Origin: Euborellia annulipes
Taxonomy: Eukaryota; Arthropoda; Insecta; Dermaptera; Anisolabididae
Length of the DNA: 64,000 nt
Assembly: GCA_023213315.1 (NCBI GenBank)
Contig: JAKCPI010011757.1
Span: 62,001 to 126,000 of the forward strand
Direction: 5' to 3'
Made by a program: the position numbers and the translations under genes. Below, one piece after another: positions 52,448-62,034 of the stretch (positions are counted from its first letter, which is position 1; every line of letters starts with the position of its first letter). The notes beneath the pieces were generated by a model. The model saw only the letters and a program-made list of their open reading frames with translations, had not been told where the DNA came from and searched no databases.

Positions 52448-52727
52448 CGAGGGCGGATACAAGGGGTGGAGTAAAGGGGGTAATTACCCTCCCCACAAGA
52501 TTTAAGAAAAATATTTTATTTTTGGGAATTAAATTTTATTTTAATTATAAAAGTTTTAAAATTAATAATCAAAAATTTGATTTGTATTTATATTCTGGTA
52601 AACAAGTAGAGAATGCACATTTAAATTATTGAATGTATGAAAAAAAATTGTGTGGTGTGCGATCAGTCACACGAGATTAACCCCCCCCCCCCCCTCCCAC
52701 CGAGAAACTCCTCTGAATTCGCTCTTG
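52448..52727. mobile_element. hAT-type MITE-B, copy 2
   Basis: It begins CGAGGGCGGATACAAGGGG and ends CTCTGAATTCGCTCTTG. The interior matches 21140-21523 (GGTAATTACCCTCC, AAAAATTTGATTTGTATTTA, TTCTGGTAAACAAGTAGAGA). It carries the reversed HP1 terminus (TGTGTGGTGTGCGATCAGTC, then ACACGAGATTA). No target duplication is evident, so it is older than copy 1 or its flank was changed. Confidence 0.75.
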
Positions 52728-53334
52728 TAATCAAATACAATTTTTACAATTTAAATGAATAAAATTTATTAAAATCTGGTGTGACTGGTCGCACAGCACA
52801 GGACTTTCTCTTACCTTCGGTAATCGAAAGTCGTGTTCTGTGCTTGTCCCACCAGATTTTTTGTGTCGACATATATTTAATTTCCGACTGTAAGGCACAT
52901 ACGAATTTAAAGATATAAAATTTATAAGTATGTGAACATATTTATATTTTGTTACCATGGGAACCATTTCTCCTATCTTTTCTATGGAGTACAAGAGTAA
53001 AGTGGTCTTCAAAAGATTTCAATGGCAAAATGATAATATACATTTGAAAGAGCATCTAAAAAATAATTGATTTTTGAATTTTAATCAAAATCGTCGGAGC
53101 GAATTTTGAGTAAATCGAAACAAAAAAACTGAAAAAGTGCATCAGAAAAGTACTAGTACTCTTTGGTCGATTTTGTTTAAAAGCTTATTTTCACACTCCA
53201 GGGAGGTCTCTAACTTAAATATAAAAATTCAACGTCATAGCTCAATTCCTTCATGCTTAAAATTGAACACACACAGATCTCAACAGGGCCGTTCCTGGCG
53301 GGGGTGCACTCCGTGCCAGCACGGAGGCGCCAGT

Positions 53335-53990
53335 CTCAAAGGGCGCCGGAGGCGCCTTCCAAAGGGCGCCGGTGGCGCCTTCCAAAGGAAGGCGAAGACG
53401 AAAAGTCAAAGGGCGATGGAGGCGCAAAGCCAAAGGGTGACAGAGGCGCAAAGCCAAAGGGCGCCGGAGGCGCCTTCCAAAGGGCGCCGGTGGCGCCTTC
53501 CAGAGGAAGGCGAAGACGAAAAGCCAAAGGGCGATGGAGGCGCAAAGCCAAAGGGTGACAGAGGCGCAAAGCCAAAGGGTGAAGGAGGCGCCTTCCAAAG
53601 GGCGCCGGTGGCGCCTTCCAAAGGAAGGTGAAGACGAAAAGCCAAAGGGCGATGGAGGCGCAAAGCCAAAGGGTGACAGAGGCGCAAAGCCAAAGGGTGA
53701 AGGAGGCGCCTTCCAAAGGGCGCCGGTGGCGCCTTCCAAAGGAAGGTGAAGACGAAAAGCCAAAGGGCGATGGAGGCGCAAAGCCAAAGGGCGCCGGAGG
53801 CGCCTTACAAAGGGCGCCGGTGGCGCCTTCCAAAGGAAGGCGAAGACGAAAAGCCAAAGGACGATGGAGGCGCAAAGTCAAAGGGCGCCGATGGCGCCTT
53901 CCAAAGGAAGGCGAAGACGAAAGCCAAAGGGCTACGGAGGCGCCTTCCAAAGGACGGCGGAGACTCAAAGCCAAAGGGCATTTTCGTGCC
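53335..53990. repeat. GC-rich higher-order minisatellite, 118- and 94-bp units
   Basis: The landmark GCGCCGGAGGCGCC or its variant recurs at 53343, 53461, 53579, 53697, 53791 and 53885. The spacings are therefore 118, 118, 118, 94 and 94. The difference is one 24-bp subunit of the type GGGCGATGGAGGCGCAAAGCC. Every subunit shares AAAGGG and GGAGGCGC or GGTGGCGC. Since 118 and 94 are not multiples of three, no frame is kept from unit to unit, so the long Gly/Lys/Arg- or Pro/Leu-rich open frames on both strands (up to 212 codons) are not proteins. Confidence 0.93.
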
Positions 53991-54062
53991 TGGGTCCTTG
54001 GTCCGTAGCAAGTGAGAAAAATTTATTTCAAAAGAATTGGCTGCCAATCATTTGAAATAATT

Positions 54063-55132
54063 GGCGTAACTATATTGAATGGCTTTACCTAATAAGTTTT
54101 TTTTCAAAAATTATAAAATTTTCAATTTTTGTTATATTATGATAAATTACTCTATTTTAAAAAGTTTTTATTCTTTGACATTTTTTTCGAAAACTGAATA
54201 GTTTTTGAAATAATCAACGAAAAAAAAAGAAAATTTTCGTTAAATTTGAAAAAAAATTCAAAACAAAATCATACAGGTGTCATTAAAAAAACATGTAAAT
54301 GAATTTGCTTCACAAATTCATTTGTTTATATTTACATTTTTTTAGCTCTCACGTAGTACTAAGGGAAAGAGAGCTTATGTAGAGACTCCGGTGTCTGTCT
54401 GTCCGACCGTCCGTCCGTCTGTACACAAAAAAGTACGGCCTGAACTAAAGGTCGTAGAAAAATAATCCTTACATATACCGATTCAGCATAAAAAACTGGT
54501 CCAGGGAAAAATACGTTTTGGTTGCTAGCACTTCCGGTTTTTTAAATATTTAACATTTTTTAATTTTACATTTGGGTCATTCCACGTCAGTTCAACCAGG
54601 CCATTTCACCCAAAATCTCAGATTTTTATGAAACTTGGTATGTTTGTTCTCTGTATAGAGATAAGTAAAAGCACCAAATTTCAATTTTTTATCTCACTTA
54701 GTTTTCGAGTTATGGCACTTTGAAGTTTTGATTTTTTCACCTTCCGCGGCTTGGACAATGCCAAACAAAATGTGACATGGGAGAGAAAATAATTTCTCAT
54801 TTATTTATTTGACCACCAATCTTGATGAAATTTTTATGGTAGGTTCTTTAAACAATAAGGAATTAGGAAAAAAAATATATCACGAATCTAAGTTAATCCT
54901 AAAATATAAAAAAAAAATTCATATTGTTGATTTTTTTTAGTTTTGAAAACGCAAACATGGTTTAGCGCTAAAGCCAATATCTTCCAAAGGGAATGAGATA
55001 TTCAAGAAATTTTTTTTCTAAATATTCTACATGAAATGGGCTTTAATTTAGTAAAATAAAAATTTTGTGTATTTTGTTCCCTCTATTTTTAAAGTCCATT
55101 GCAAGTTTCAATATATAGTTTTACATGTTAAA
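54063..55132. other. Interior of the hAT element: AT-rich DNA with a repeat-like block
   Basis: At 54360-54560 a segment starts with TAGAGACTCCGGTGTCTGTC and a CCGTCCGTCCGTC array. At 54570-54800 there is GGGTCATTCCACGTCAGTTC, CATTTCACCCAAAATCTCAG and TTTCGAGTTATGGCACTTTG; this has the look of a dispersed insect-type repeat I cannot name. No coding frame survives. Confidence 0.45.
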
Positions 55133-55480
55133 AAGGTTTCAAGGGCAAAATGAAAATATACATTTTAAAGAGCATCTAAAAAATAATTGATTTATGAATT
55201 TTAATAAAAAATCGTTGGAGCGAATTTTGAGAAAATTGAAAAAAAAACTGAAAAAGTACATCAGTAAAGTACTAGTACTTTTTGGCCGATTTTGTTCAAA
55301 AGCTTATTTTGATTGTCCGGAAGGGTGCCTAAATTAAATATAAAATTTCAACCTCCTAGCTCAATCTTTTTATGCTTTCATTTAAACAATGTGTTTTCCT
55401 CTGTGTTCAGTAATAAGCAGACACACACACAGAGTTCATTTGAAATCATGAAAGAATTGAGCTAGGAGGTAATTTGAATA
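55133..55480 (+). mobile_element. HP1 fragment, copy 18, inside the hAT element
   Basis: TTTCAAGGGCAAAATGAAAA starts within the middle region. AAAGTACTAGTACTTT (55266-55281) is exact, followed by TTTCAACCTCCTAGCTCAAT and a short CAGACACACACACAGAG. Both hairpins are absent. Confidence 0.85.
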
Positions 55481-55744
55481 AATAAATATTTTTTTATTAA
55501 TGAATATTTTTTTATTTTCCTTCTCTATGAAAAAGAGGATAGTGATAGTTCGCATGGAGGAAAGAAAGAATTATCAAAATCTAAGCTACCGTAGCATTCG
55601 CCAAACTTGAAAATCACTACAGGTCTAATCACTTTAAAAAAAAAATTTTCATAATTTAGTTGGGGGGGGGGGGGCGCCAAAAATGACCTGGTACGGAGGC
55701 GACAACTTACCCAGGAACGGCCCTGGATCTCAACATCGAATTTT

Positions 55745-55787
55745 ACTTTCTCTTACCCTATGTATGAAATATATATAGAGAGAAAGT
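55745..55787 (-). mobile_element. Solo HP1-type terminal hairpin insertion
   Basis: ACTTTCTCTTACCC...ATATAGAGAGAAAGT is a 43-nt copy of the HP1 3' hairpin in reverse orientation. It sits between CATCGAATTTT and TTAACATGAATCC, sequences that are adjacent in other copies. Only this piece was added. Confidence 0.6.
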
Positions 55788-55852
55788 GTTTAACATGAAT
55801 CCAATACTTTCTCTCTCTGTATATTAACATATATAGAGGTAAGAGAAAGTAA

Positions 55853-56955
55853 AAATCAAAACACTTTGGGGCAGGGAAAGAAAATACCCCCCCCCCTCCC
55901 GCTTCCTCCCTAAACACCTTAAATATCTCACTATAAGGCAATTTAAGTATAAATGCACTTATGCCACTTAAAAAAAATATTTGGACTTGACAAGTTAACA
56001 AATTTGGGAGTAAGTTTATTAAAGTTTTAGTACTTTTAGCCCACCATAAATAAACTTACTCACAAATTTATTAAAAATAGAAAAGTTTAAAATAAAAATT
56101 GAACAGGTAAAAATATTTTAATATGAAATAAAAGTACTTATATTAAAATAAAAATTATGAGAGATAATTATTTTATTGTCCGCTTTGTTTCATGTGAGAA
56201 AACCATTGCTGTTAAGATCTAAAATTATGATAACAATTTCAAATATTATATTATGAATGGGGATAAAAAGAAAATAAATAAAAGTACGTAAAAGCTAAGA
56301 GATAAGAGAGATAGAGAAATATAATTGAAAAAGCTTTCTAGCCTTTTTTAACACTCCTCAGTTGGTTGAAATAAAATTGATCGCAACTAAAAAAAAAAAA
56401 AAAAATAATAATAAATATATTATTTATATAGATATGCATACCAGCACACATACTATTCAAAGTTTAATTGTATTAAAATCCAGGCTTGAATACGAAAAGA
56501 GAATCGAGATTGGGGGTGGGGGATGGTTCGTGCCGAGAGTAGCAAAAGCAAAAAGGGCCTTCGTAGAGAATAAAAGAACATCAGGACTATGGGGTGGTAG
56601 GGGAAGAGGAAGGGGGTGGGGTTGGTTGGCTACAAAGTCGATTTTTTAAATCCAACTACACTAATTCGAATAACATCTATAGATTCAAATCTAAATCGGC
56701 ATTCGAAATTGTTAAAATAAAATGAAGAAATAAAAAAATATGTCCCGATGGAGGAAATAAAAATCTTTAAAGAATAAGCTTATACCTATATACACTGAGT
56801 GTTTATTCGACTAAAATATATATAAATGGTGAGAAAAAAATTTAAATTTTAATCGAATAAAAAACTTTTATTTAGATAATAGATAAACATTAATATTTCT
56901 AAAAAAAAAAATCGGTGAGTTGCATCAGTTATTAATTTAAATGTATCAATATAAT
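55853..56955. other. AT-rich DNA, no gene seen
   Basis: A C-run lies at about 55888-55894, an A-run at 56390-56404 and a G-rich patch at 56510-56640 that yields an R/G/W-rich accidental frame. No repeat family was identified. Confidence 0.35.
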
Positions 56956-56959
56956 AAAT

Positions 56960-57445
56960 TTAATCGCAACTCGCTGGTGTAGTGAGCTATGGTGTCGGCT
57001 TCTACAAAGAAGATCCCTGTTCAAATCCTTAGTGTGCGGAATTTTTCATTAAATAAAAATATTTATTTAATGTAAACAAATCCTCAAGCAAGCCCTGGAT
57101 TGGAATATACGATCTCACCCCAATAGCCCCCAGGCAACTCTACGAGGAGAGGGAGTTGCTGTGACATCCCGTCCTGTGGAAGGGACGTAAAGAAGGTTCC
57201 CTCTCAGTGATGCATTCTTCGAAAGGAGTAGGCTACACGCTGGTGCTGAGGAGGGGGTTCCTCCTCAAACCAGGACATCCTCCATAGCATAGAAGAGGTT
57301 GGATAAAAGGAGCCGGTTGGAACCAGAAATAAGGATTAGTTCACTAGCTAGAGATGAAAGCAGGAGGAGGAGTTAGAGATAGGAAATGATGTAACTTCAC
57401 GGGATGCCGGTAGATGGCTACGAGGAAAGAAGAAGAGAAAAGAGA
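56960..57445 (+). mobile_element. tRNA-headed retroposon, about 480 bp
   Basis: The head reads CGCTGGTGTAGTGAGCTATG (A-box-like) and CCCTGTTCAAATCCTTAGTG (B box GTTCAAATCC). From 57085 a GC-richer body follows (CCTGGATTGGAATATACGAT, CCCCAGGCAACTCTACGAGG, CATCCCGTCCTGTGGAAGGG) and ends in AGGAAAGAAGAAGAGAAAAG. The purine tail is reminiscent of RP1. Head and body may be one SINE or two adjacent insertions; no duplication was found. Confidence 0.55.
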
Positions 57446-57509
57446 TTTTTTTCAATAAAATCTAAAAAAAATTAATATTTAGTTTTTTTTATTTTATTTT
57501 TTGGTGGAC

Positions 57510-57605
57510 TAAACGTCAAATAGTCCCCGGGTAGTGAACCCAGAATCTCCAGGCTTTCCGAGGCATCGGTCTGCTTCTTTTTTCACCAGACAACCGGACC
57601 CTTAA
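57510..57605 (-). mobile_element. SINE-2 head, minus strand, diverged
   Basis: GGACTAAACGTCAAATAGTC, TAGTGAACCCAGAATCTCCA, GGCTTTCCGAGGCATCGGTC and CACCAGACAACCGGACCC correspond to the reversed SINE-2 head at 25492-25569. Confidence 0.7.
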
Positions 57606-57721
57606 GCAACATGAACAAATATTCATATGCCCTATATATGCAAGAAGGCAGTGCATTTCTATAATAAGAGAATTGAATTAAGAAATCTTTAAAGAAAAAT
57701 TCCTCTTAATGTGAGTATTTG

Positions 57722-57880
57722 TGTGTTGGTCGAGGCTTGGTGCCACTTAAAGGTTGGATATCCGGAGTTAGATTTCTGGGCGCAATGGAGTGTTTGCCTC
57801 ACCAAATAAACATACAAATTTGTTAAATATATCTATGACTTGACAAGTTTAAATCGAGGTATTCATTGAATATAAATAAC
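57722..57880 (+). mobile_element. SINE-2, diverged full-length copy
   Basis: TGTTGGTCGAGGCTTGGTGC starts the head, TATCCGGAGTTAGATTTCTG marks a decayed B box, GCAATGGAGTGTTTGCCTCA and CCAAATAAACATACAAATTT follow, then TTGTTAAATATATCTATGAC and ATCGAGGTATT. The last part also occurs at 26582-26640, which defines the SINE-2 tail. Confidence 0.7.
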
Positions 57881-57929
57881 TTTATCTAAATTTTTCTAAA
57901 TTGTTTAAGTACCAATTAATTTAAAAAAA

Positions 57930-57970
57930 AATTGGGACTTAATATAAATGGCCATAAGTCCTTAAATCAC
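57930..57970 (+). mobile_element. SINE-3 tail fragment
   Basis: GGGACTTAATATAAATGGCC then ATAAGTCCTTAAATCA matches the SINE-3 tail. Confidence 0.5.
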
Positions 57971-58984
57971 ATGTTTCCAATTATGAATCTTCAACCAACT
58001 CTGAAAATCTGAGCTAACGATTGTGTATACATTTTTATTTTTCTTTATGTTCTGTTTTCTCAAAAAAGCCACGTGGTGGTCACGCCTATATTTTCCCTTC
58101 AAAGGAAACTAATAGTGATCGGTCAAAATATCCCGTGCCAAGATTTCTCTAGATTACCTTTAATTTAGTTTCCCTAGATTATAAATGATGAGAGTGTGTG
58201 AGGGTTTCAAGATAATACCAAAATAAATTACTTAATCCACACGATATTTAAAATGATTTATTTTTAACTAATTTGTTGGAGATTAGATTTTATATAAAAT
58301 ACATATAAGTATAAACAAGTTTTAGAGACAAATAATTTAATTAATAATTAGACAATAAAATAAACAGGAAGTCTTTACGAAAAATATTTTTCAGAAAAAA
58401 TCTTTGTTTCATTTTTTTTCCAATTTCAAAAAACTTGAATCATTTAATATTTATAAAAAAAATATTCAATTTTAGTTTATTTATGATGTGATTAAATATC
58501 TTCCCCCTTTCTCCTTCCTCATCTCATTTTATAGTTTATCACAATTTATTTTGTATTAGCGTTACGGTTTAAAAATTGATCAAGCGCAGCTAATCTTTCT
58601 AAATAGATCTAATACACGCGTTCGATAATTATGGCATAATTTAAGACCTCTTGTAAAGCCATGTAAATATGTAATCGTTAATCTCGGTTACAAACCTCAA
58701 CGCCTGGCAAAGCCGAATAGGCAGCCGGGCTGTCAGGGGCCTTCCTGCTGGGTCCCTCGACAGGGGGAGATTAGAGATATAACCCAGGGTAGGGGCGTAC
58801 CACCTCTTCCCTAGTAGGTCTATAAAGCCTTACGTGTGTTATAGAATTTCATTTTTTATAGGCTGTTATTAAAAATAAATTGAAATATTATTTATCATTC
58901 AATGTGGCTTGATGTGTTCTAAGAATATATTTTAAATTATTAACATTACTGTTAACAAACAAAAAAAAAATTTGATTGCGGAAC
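57971..58984. other. Mixed DNA: unique patch and GC-richer repeat-like patch
   Basis: 58550-58690 has varied, balanced sequence with TAATTATGGCATAATTTAAG and CATGTAAATATGTAATCG. This is homeodomain/POU-like content typical of non-coding conserved DNA. 58691-58830 is GC-richer (AACGCCTGGCAAAGCCGAAT, GCTGGGTCCCTCGACAGG) and probably part of a retroposon. No gene is supported. Confidence 0.3.
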
Positions 58985-59026
58985 CCGCGACCCTTGGGGC
59001 AAATGGCCAGCACTCTAACCACTACA

Positions 59027-59058
<32 letters not shown>
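58982..59058 (-). mobile_element. tRNA-derived SINE head, minus strand, next to a T-run
   Basis: On the minus strand: ATGGTGTAGTGGTTAGAGTG (good A box) and GGTCGCGGGTTCCGCAATC (B-box region). On plus, about 28 T (59031-59058) abut the head. The missing anticodon arm excludes a tRNA gene. Confidence 0.65.
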
Positions 59059-59060
<2 letters not shown>

Positions 59061-59227
59061 AGAAAGAGAGTAAGAGATAGAAGCATTCCTCTATTGTTGG
59101 TTGGTACAATTCAAATTCAGGACGAACAAACATTTTTTTCTCCTGAAATTATTAGAAACATTTAATCTCATCTCATCCCACTTCTTCTTCTTCAAAGTTG
59201 TCAAAAGTATTTTATAATGAATTAGTA

Positions 59228-59461
59228 CAATGAGCGACACAATTAAGTCCCCACCTGATAGCTTTAGCCTTAAGTATATGGTATAGTATATGGTAAATGG
59301 TGAAATAATTTTAAGTCTTGAAAAGGTAAAATAAAATCATCTGTACCAGATTTTACGTTTTATCTTCTCGGTCATTAAAATTATTTTACTTTTCACCATA
59401 TACTATGCCATATACTTAAGGCTCTAGCTATCAGGTTGGGACTTAATTGTGGCGCTCACTG
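59228..59461. mobile_element. Tc1/mariner-type MITE-D, copy 2
   Basis: A 234-bp element, CAATGAGCGACACAATTAAG to CTTAATTGTGGCGCTCACTG, flanked by TA (59226-59227, 59462-59463). It shares with copy 1 the ACCTGATAGCT arms, the TATGGTAAAT palindrome and the AATCATCTGTACCAGATTTT centre. Confidence 0.9.
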
Positions 59462-59607
59462 TACATGGCTTCAAAGATATAAATAATATAGTCTGTTTCA
59501 TCCGGTCAAATATGAATGAGCAATGAAATGCTAAGCTTTGTTTTTACTATATTTTTTATTATAAAGTGAGTTGCAATGTTAAATACTTAAAGAAGGATAA
59601 ATAAACA

Positions 59608-59889
59608 CCCGAGTAAAAATTATTAAATATGATAGTGGGATACACATGCCCGCAGCAGGTCTGCATAGTGAACCTAGAGGGACACCCAGGGATATACCCG
59701 CCCACACCAGGGACACACACGGATACACACGTGCCCAGCAGGGACACACAGTAGATCGAAAGTGACCAGAAGGAAAAGATGTGTCCCTGGTGTGGCCGTG
59801 TATATCCCTGTGTGTCCCTCAAGGTTCACTATGCAGACCTGCTGCGGGCATGTGTATTCCTCGATCATTTTCAATCATTTTTACTAGGG
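59608..59889. mobile_element. Palindromic MITE-G, copy 2
   Basis: Bounded by CCCGAGTAAAA and TTTTACTAGGG. The arms contain GGGATACACATGCCCGCAGC, TCTGCATAGTGAACCTAGAG and their complements. The centre is enriched in GGGACACAC/GGGATATAC words in both orientations. It is longer than copy 1 by about 30 bp. The flanking TA is clear only on the right (CTA). Confidence 0.8.
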
Positions 59890-61165
59890 CTAACATAGTT
59901 AATTAATTTCATACTGTGTTTAAAAGTTTTTTTTTTAATTCTACTTTATTTTTATTGGAAAAATACTTTCCAGTACGAGTAATTCATCATACATATTCAG
60001 ACAAGAAGTGGATTAATCTACAATATTATAAGTATTAATAATAAAAAAAAAAAATTTAACTCCTGGGAATTCGTAAATACAAAATTATAGAATAGTTATG
60101 AATTTATCATTTGATATAGAATTGAATGAAGTATCCATTTTATGAATAAATTTATCATTTATTCTCTATATTGATGCAAAATAACAGAAACCAAACGATT
60201 ACTAAGACTGTGACGTTCAATAAAATAAACGAAAATTGAAATATCTGGCGTGAAAACACCTGAGAATTAAGCCCCAAGTAAAATGTCAAAGTGAACAACG
60301 GTTTTATCATTTGCGATGCAAATTTAATTGCCATCGTTTCTTTTCTGTTCTGTTTGCTCCTTCTAAGGGCATTCTCTAGAGAAATTTCGAGGGCTAAAAG
60401 GCTGAAGGGTTGGTTCGTTGGTGATGGTATGAGTGAGGGGCGAGGGGGTGGCAAATAACGCCTTCGAACAAGAAAGGGCAAATCGGCTGTTTACCGAATC
60501 AATCACTCAATTCGCGGTTCGAAACAGTGGATTTGAATAAAAAGGTTATTATTATTCCCTTACACGCAAAAGGACAAAAATTTTTTTGACTTTAAAATTA
60601 TTTCCTCATACAAGAATAGCAAACATGTGTATTATAACAAGTCAAACTCACGTATTACTTTTATTTTAATAAAATGAATAAAATAAATTTTTTTATATAT
60701 GAAGTAACATGATCAATTATTTTTAAACATTAAAAACACATAATATAGCTTAAGTGAAAGATTTTGTCATTTATTTTTTATATATTTTTATGTGGGGATG
60801 AGATTTTTAATAAATTGTGAACACCTACTTATGAAAGTCAAAAAAAAATTCAATGAGTAATCAGATGAACGCATAGATTCCAAACTAATATTTTACTTTT
60901 GAATTTTCTACCAAAAACTTTTCTAATAAATTATACTCTGATTTCTAAAACTTCATTTAATTAAAATATTTTAATAATTTAATATTTAAAGGGCTTAAAA
61001 ATAATATTGAGAAATGAATCTTTTGGGTAGGGAATAATTTTTTCATTAATTTTTAATTATAAACGTTAAAAATGTTAATAAAATTAAAAAATTATCTATC
61101 AAGAGAGAATAATGAGGGATCATGTGGGGGGGTATTTAATAAAATTGCTCCCTGTTCTTTGGAAT
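59890..61165. other. AT-rich DNA with one regulatory-looking patch
   Basis: 60190-60490 is balanced and non-repetitive, and contains the octamer ATGCAAAT (60316-60323) directly followed by TTAATTGCC, a POU/homeodomain-type combination. A 108-codon minus-strand frame has no domain. The remainder is A/T-rich without features. Confidence 0.3.
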
Positions 61166-61173
61166 AATTATCA

Positions 61174-62026
61174 ATAGGGGTCGGATTTTGCATATAATGC
61201 ATGTTTTTTTTTCTTAATCGCTATCCTTCATATTTTTTTATCTGCCGTTTTAGGATATCAGGATCTATCGAAAGAAATCTTATTTTGCATATAAATGCAT
61301 ATTTTGGAGTTTAAGTGCAATATTTTGCATAATTGAGTGAATTTTATTCCTCATTTGTTTGCAAATTAGAAAAATAATTTAAGAAAATTTTAGAGATAGA
61401 GAGGGTAAACCAGAGGTTTTAAACCTTTTTTTATTTTATATATTTATTATAATGATTTTTTGGCACCAGGACTGCAGGCTTTTTGTTAAACCTTTTTTGA
61501 CCTCCCACCTACAAACAATAGGTGTAATGTAAGCAACTTAGAAATGTGTTTGGTTATACAGAACAATAAACTTGAAATTAAATTTATTGGCTATTTCTCC
61601 TTTTATCCGTTCCTTGAGACGGTTTAAACCTATCAAGAAGTGGCGTAGCGAGGGGGGGGGGGCAAGGGGGGTAATCATGGCATGGGCGCTACTCACAAAG
61701 GGGCGCCAAATGGTCCGCAAAATAAAAAATTGCTGGATAAATTTTATTTTAATTGATTTCTGGAAAATATATTTTAAATTTAGTGCCAGCAGTGTAATAT
61801 GATAATTTTATATATTTTACCTATAATATTATATGGTTTTGGGGGGGCGCTAAAAGATATTGTGCCCCGGGCGCGAGTTCAGCCCGCTACGCCACTGCTA
61901 TCAAGCACTTGATATTATGGGTTTATAATGCATATTTTTTACCTTTAAAATGCATATTTTTGTGCATATTTGGACATTTTTAAATGCAAGTTTTGCGGTT
62001 TTTTCGTGCATATCGATCCGATCTCT
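61174..62026. mobile_element. hAT-like element family F, copy 2 (with nested MITE)
   Basis: The left end is ATAGGGGTCGGATTTTGCAT and the right end ATGCACG...GATCCGATCTCT. The exact 8-bp repeat AATTATCA lies at 61166-61173 and 62027-62034. Words with TGCATAT/ATATGCA recur inside. The termini match 5828-6390. A hAT-type MITE (61638-61897) is nested in it. It is about 590 bp without the insert and non-coding. Confidence 0.8.
61638..61897. mobile_element. hAT-type MITE nested in family F element
   Basis: A 260-bp element, AAGTGGCGTAGCGAGG to CCCGCTACGCCACTG, flanked by exact CTATCAAG (61630-61637, 61898-61905). Just inside each end are G-runs with GGGGCGC words. It is another member of the 'CAGTGGCG' group of hAT MITEs in this window. 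Confidence 0.9.
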
Positions 62027-62034
62027 AATTATCA

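Larger units (their letters stand above)
53284..55725. mobile_element. Composite hAT-type element carrying a GC-rich minisatellite
   Basis: A 2442-bp insertion with perfect 15-bp inverted ends, CAGGGCCGTTCCTGG and CCAGGAACGGCCCTG, between exact 8-bp repeats GATCTCAA (53276-53283, 55726-55733). Both subterminal regions also contain CGGAGGCG. Contents in order: GC-rich higher-order minisatellite (53335-53990), SINE-3 body piece (53990-54062), A/T-rich DNA, a block with TGTCTGTCTGTCCGACCGTC (54390), a block starting GGGTCATTCCACGTCAGTTC (54574), and an HP1 fragment (55133-55480). It has no recognisable transposase, so it is non-autonomous. Confidence 0.88.
52775..55852 (+). mobile_element. HP1 element, copy 17 (interrupted by a 2.4-kb hAT element)
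   Basis: The 5' hairpin (52775-52855), a near X-box GTTACCATGGGAAC (52951-52964), the core AAAAGTACTAGTACTCTTTGG (about 53147) and AATTGAACACACACA are in order up to 53283. After the 2442-bp insertion the copy continues with CATCGAATTTT, a 43-nt reversed hairpin insertion (55745-55787), then AACATGAATCCAATAC and the 3' hairpin ending GGTAAGAGAAAGTAA at about 55852. The X-box differs from consensus at one base. Confidence 0.88.

Noticed and set aside
53336..53974. 212-, 176- and 164-codon open frames on both strands
   Set aside because: They are readings of the 118/94-bp minisatellite; unit lengths are not multiples of three and all frames are open by composition.
56965..57035. tRNA gene
   Set aside because: A and B boxes are present but no cloverleaf closes; it heads a retroposon-like body.
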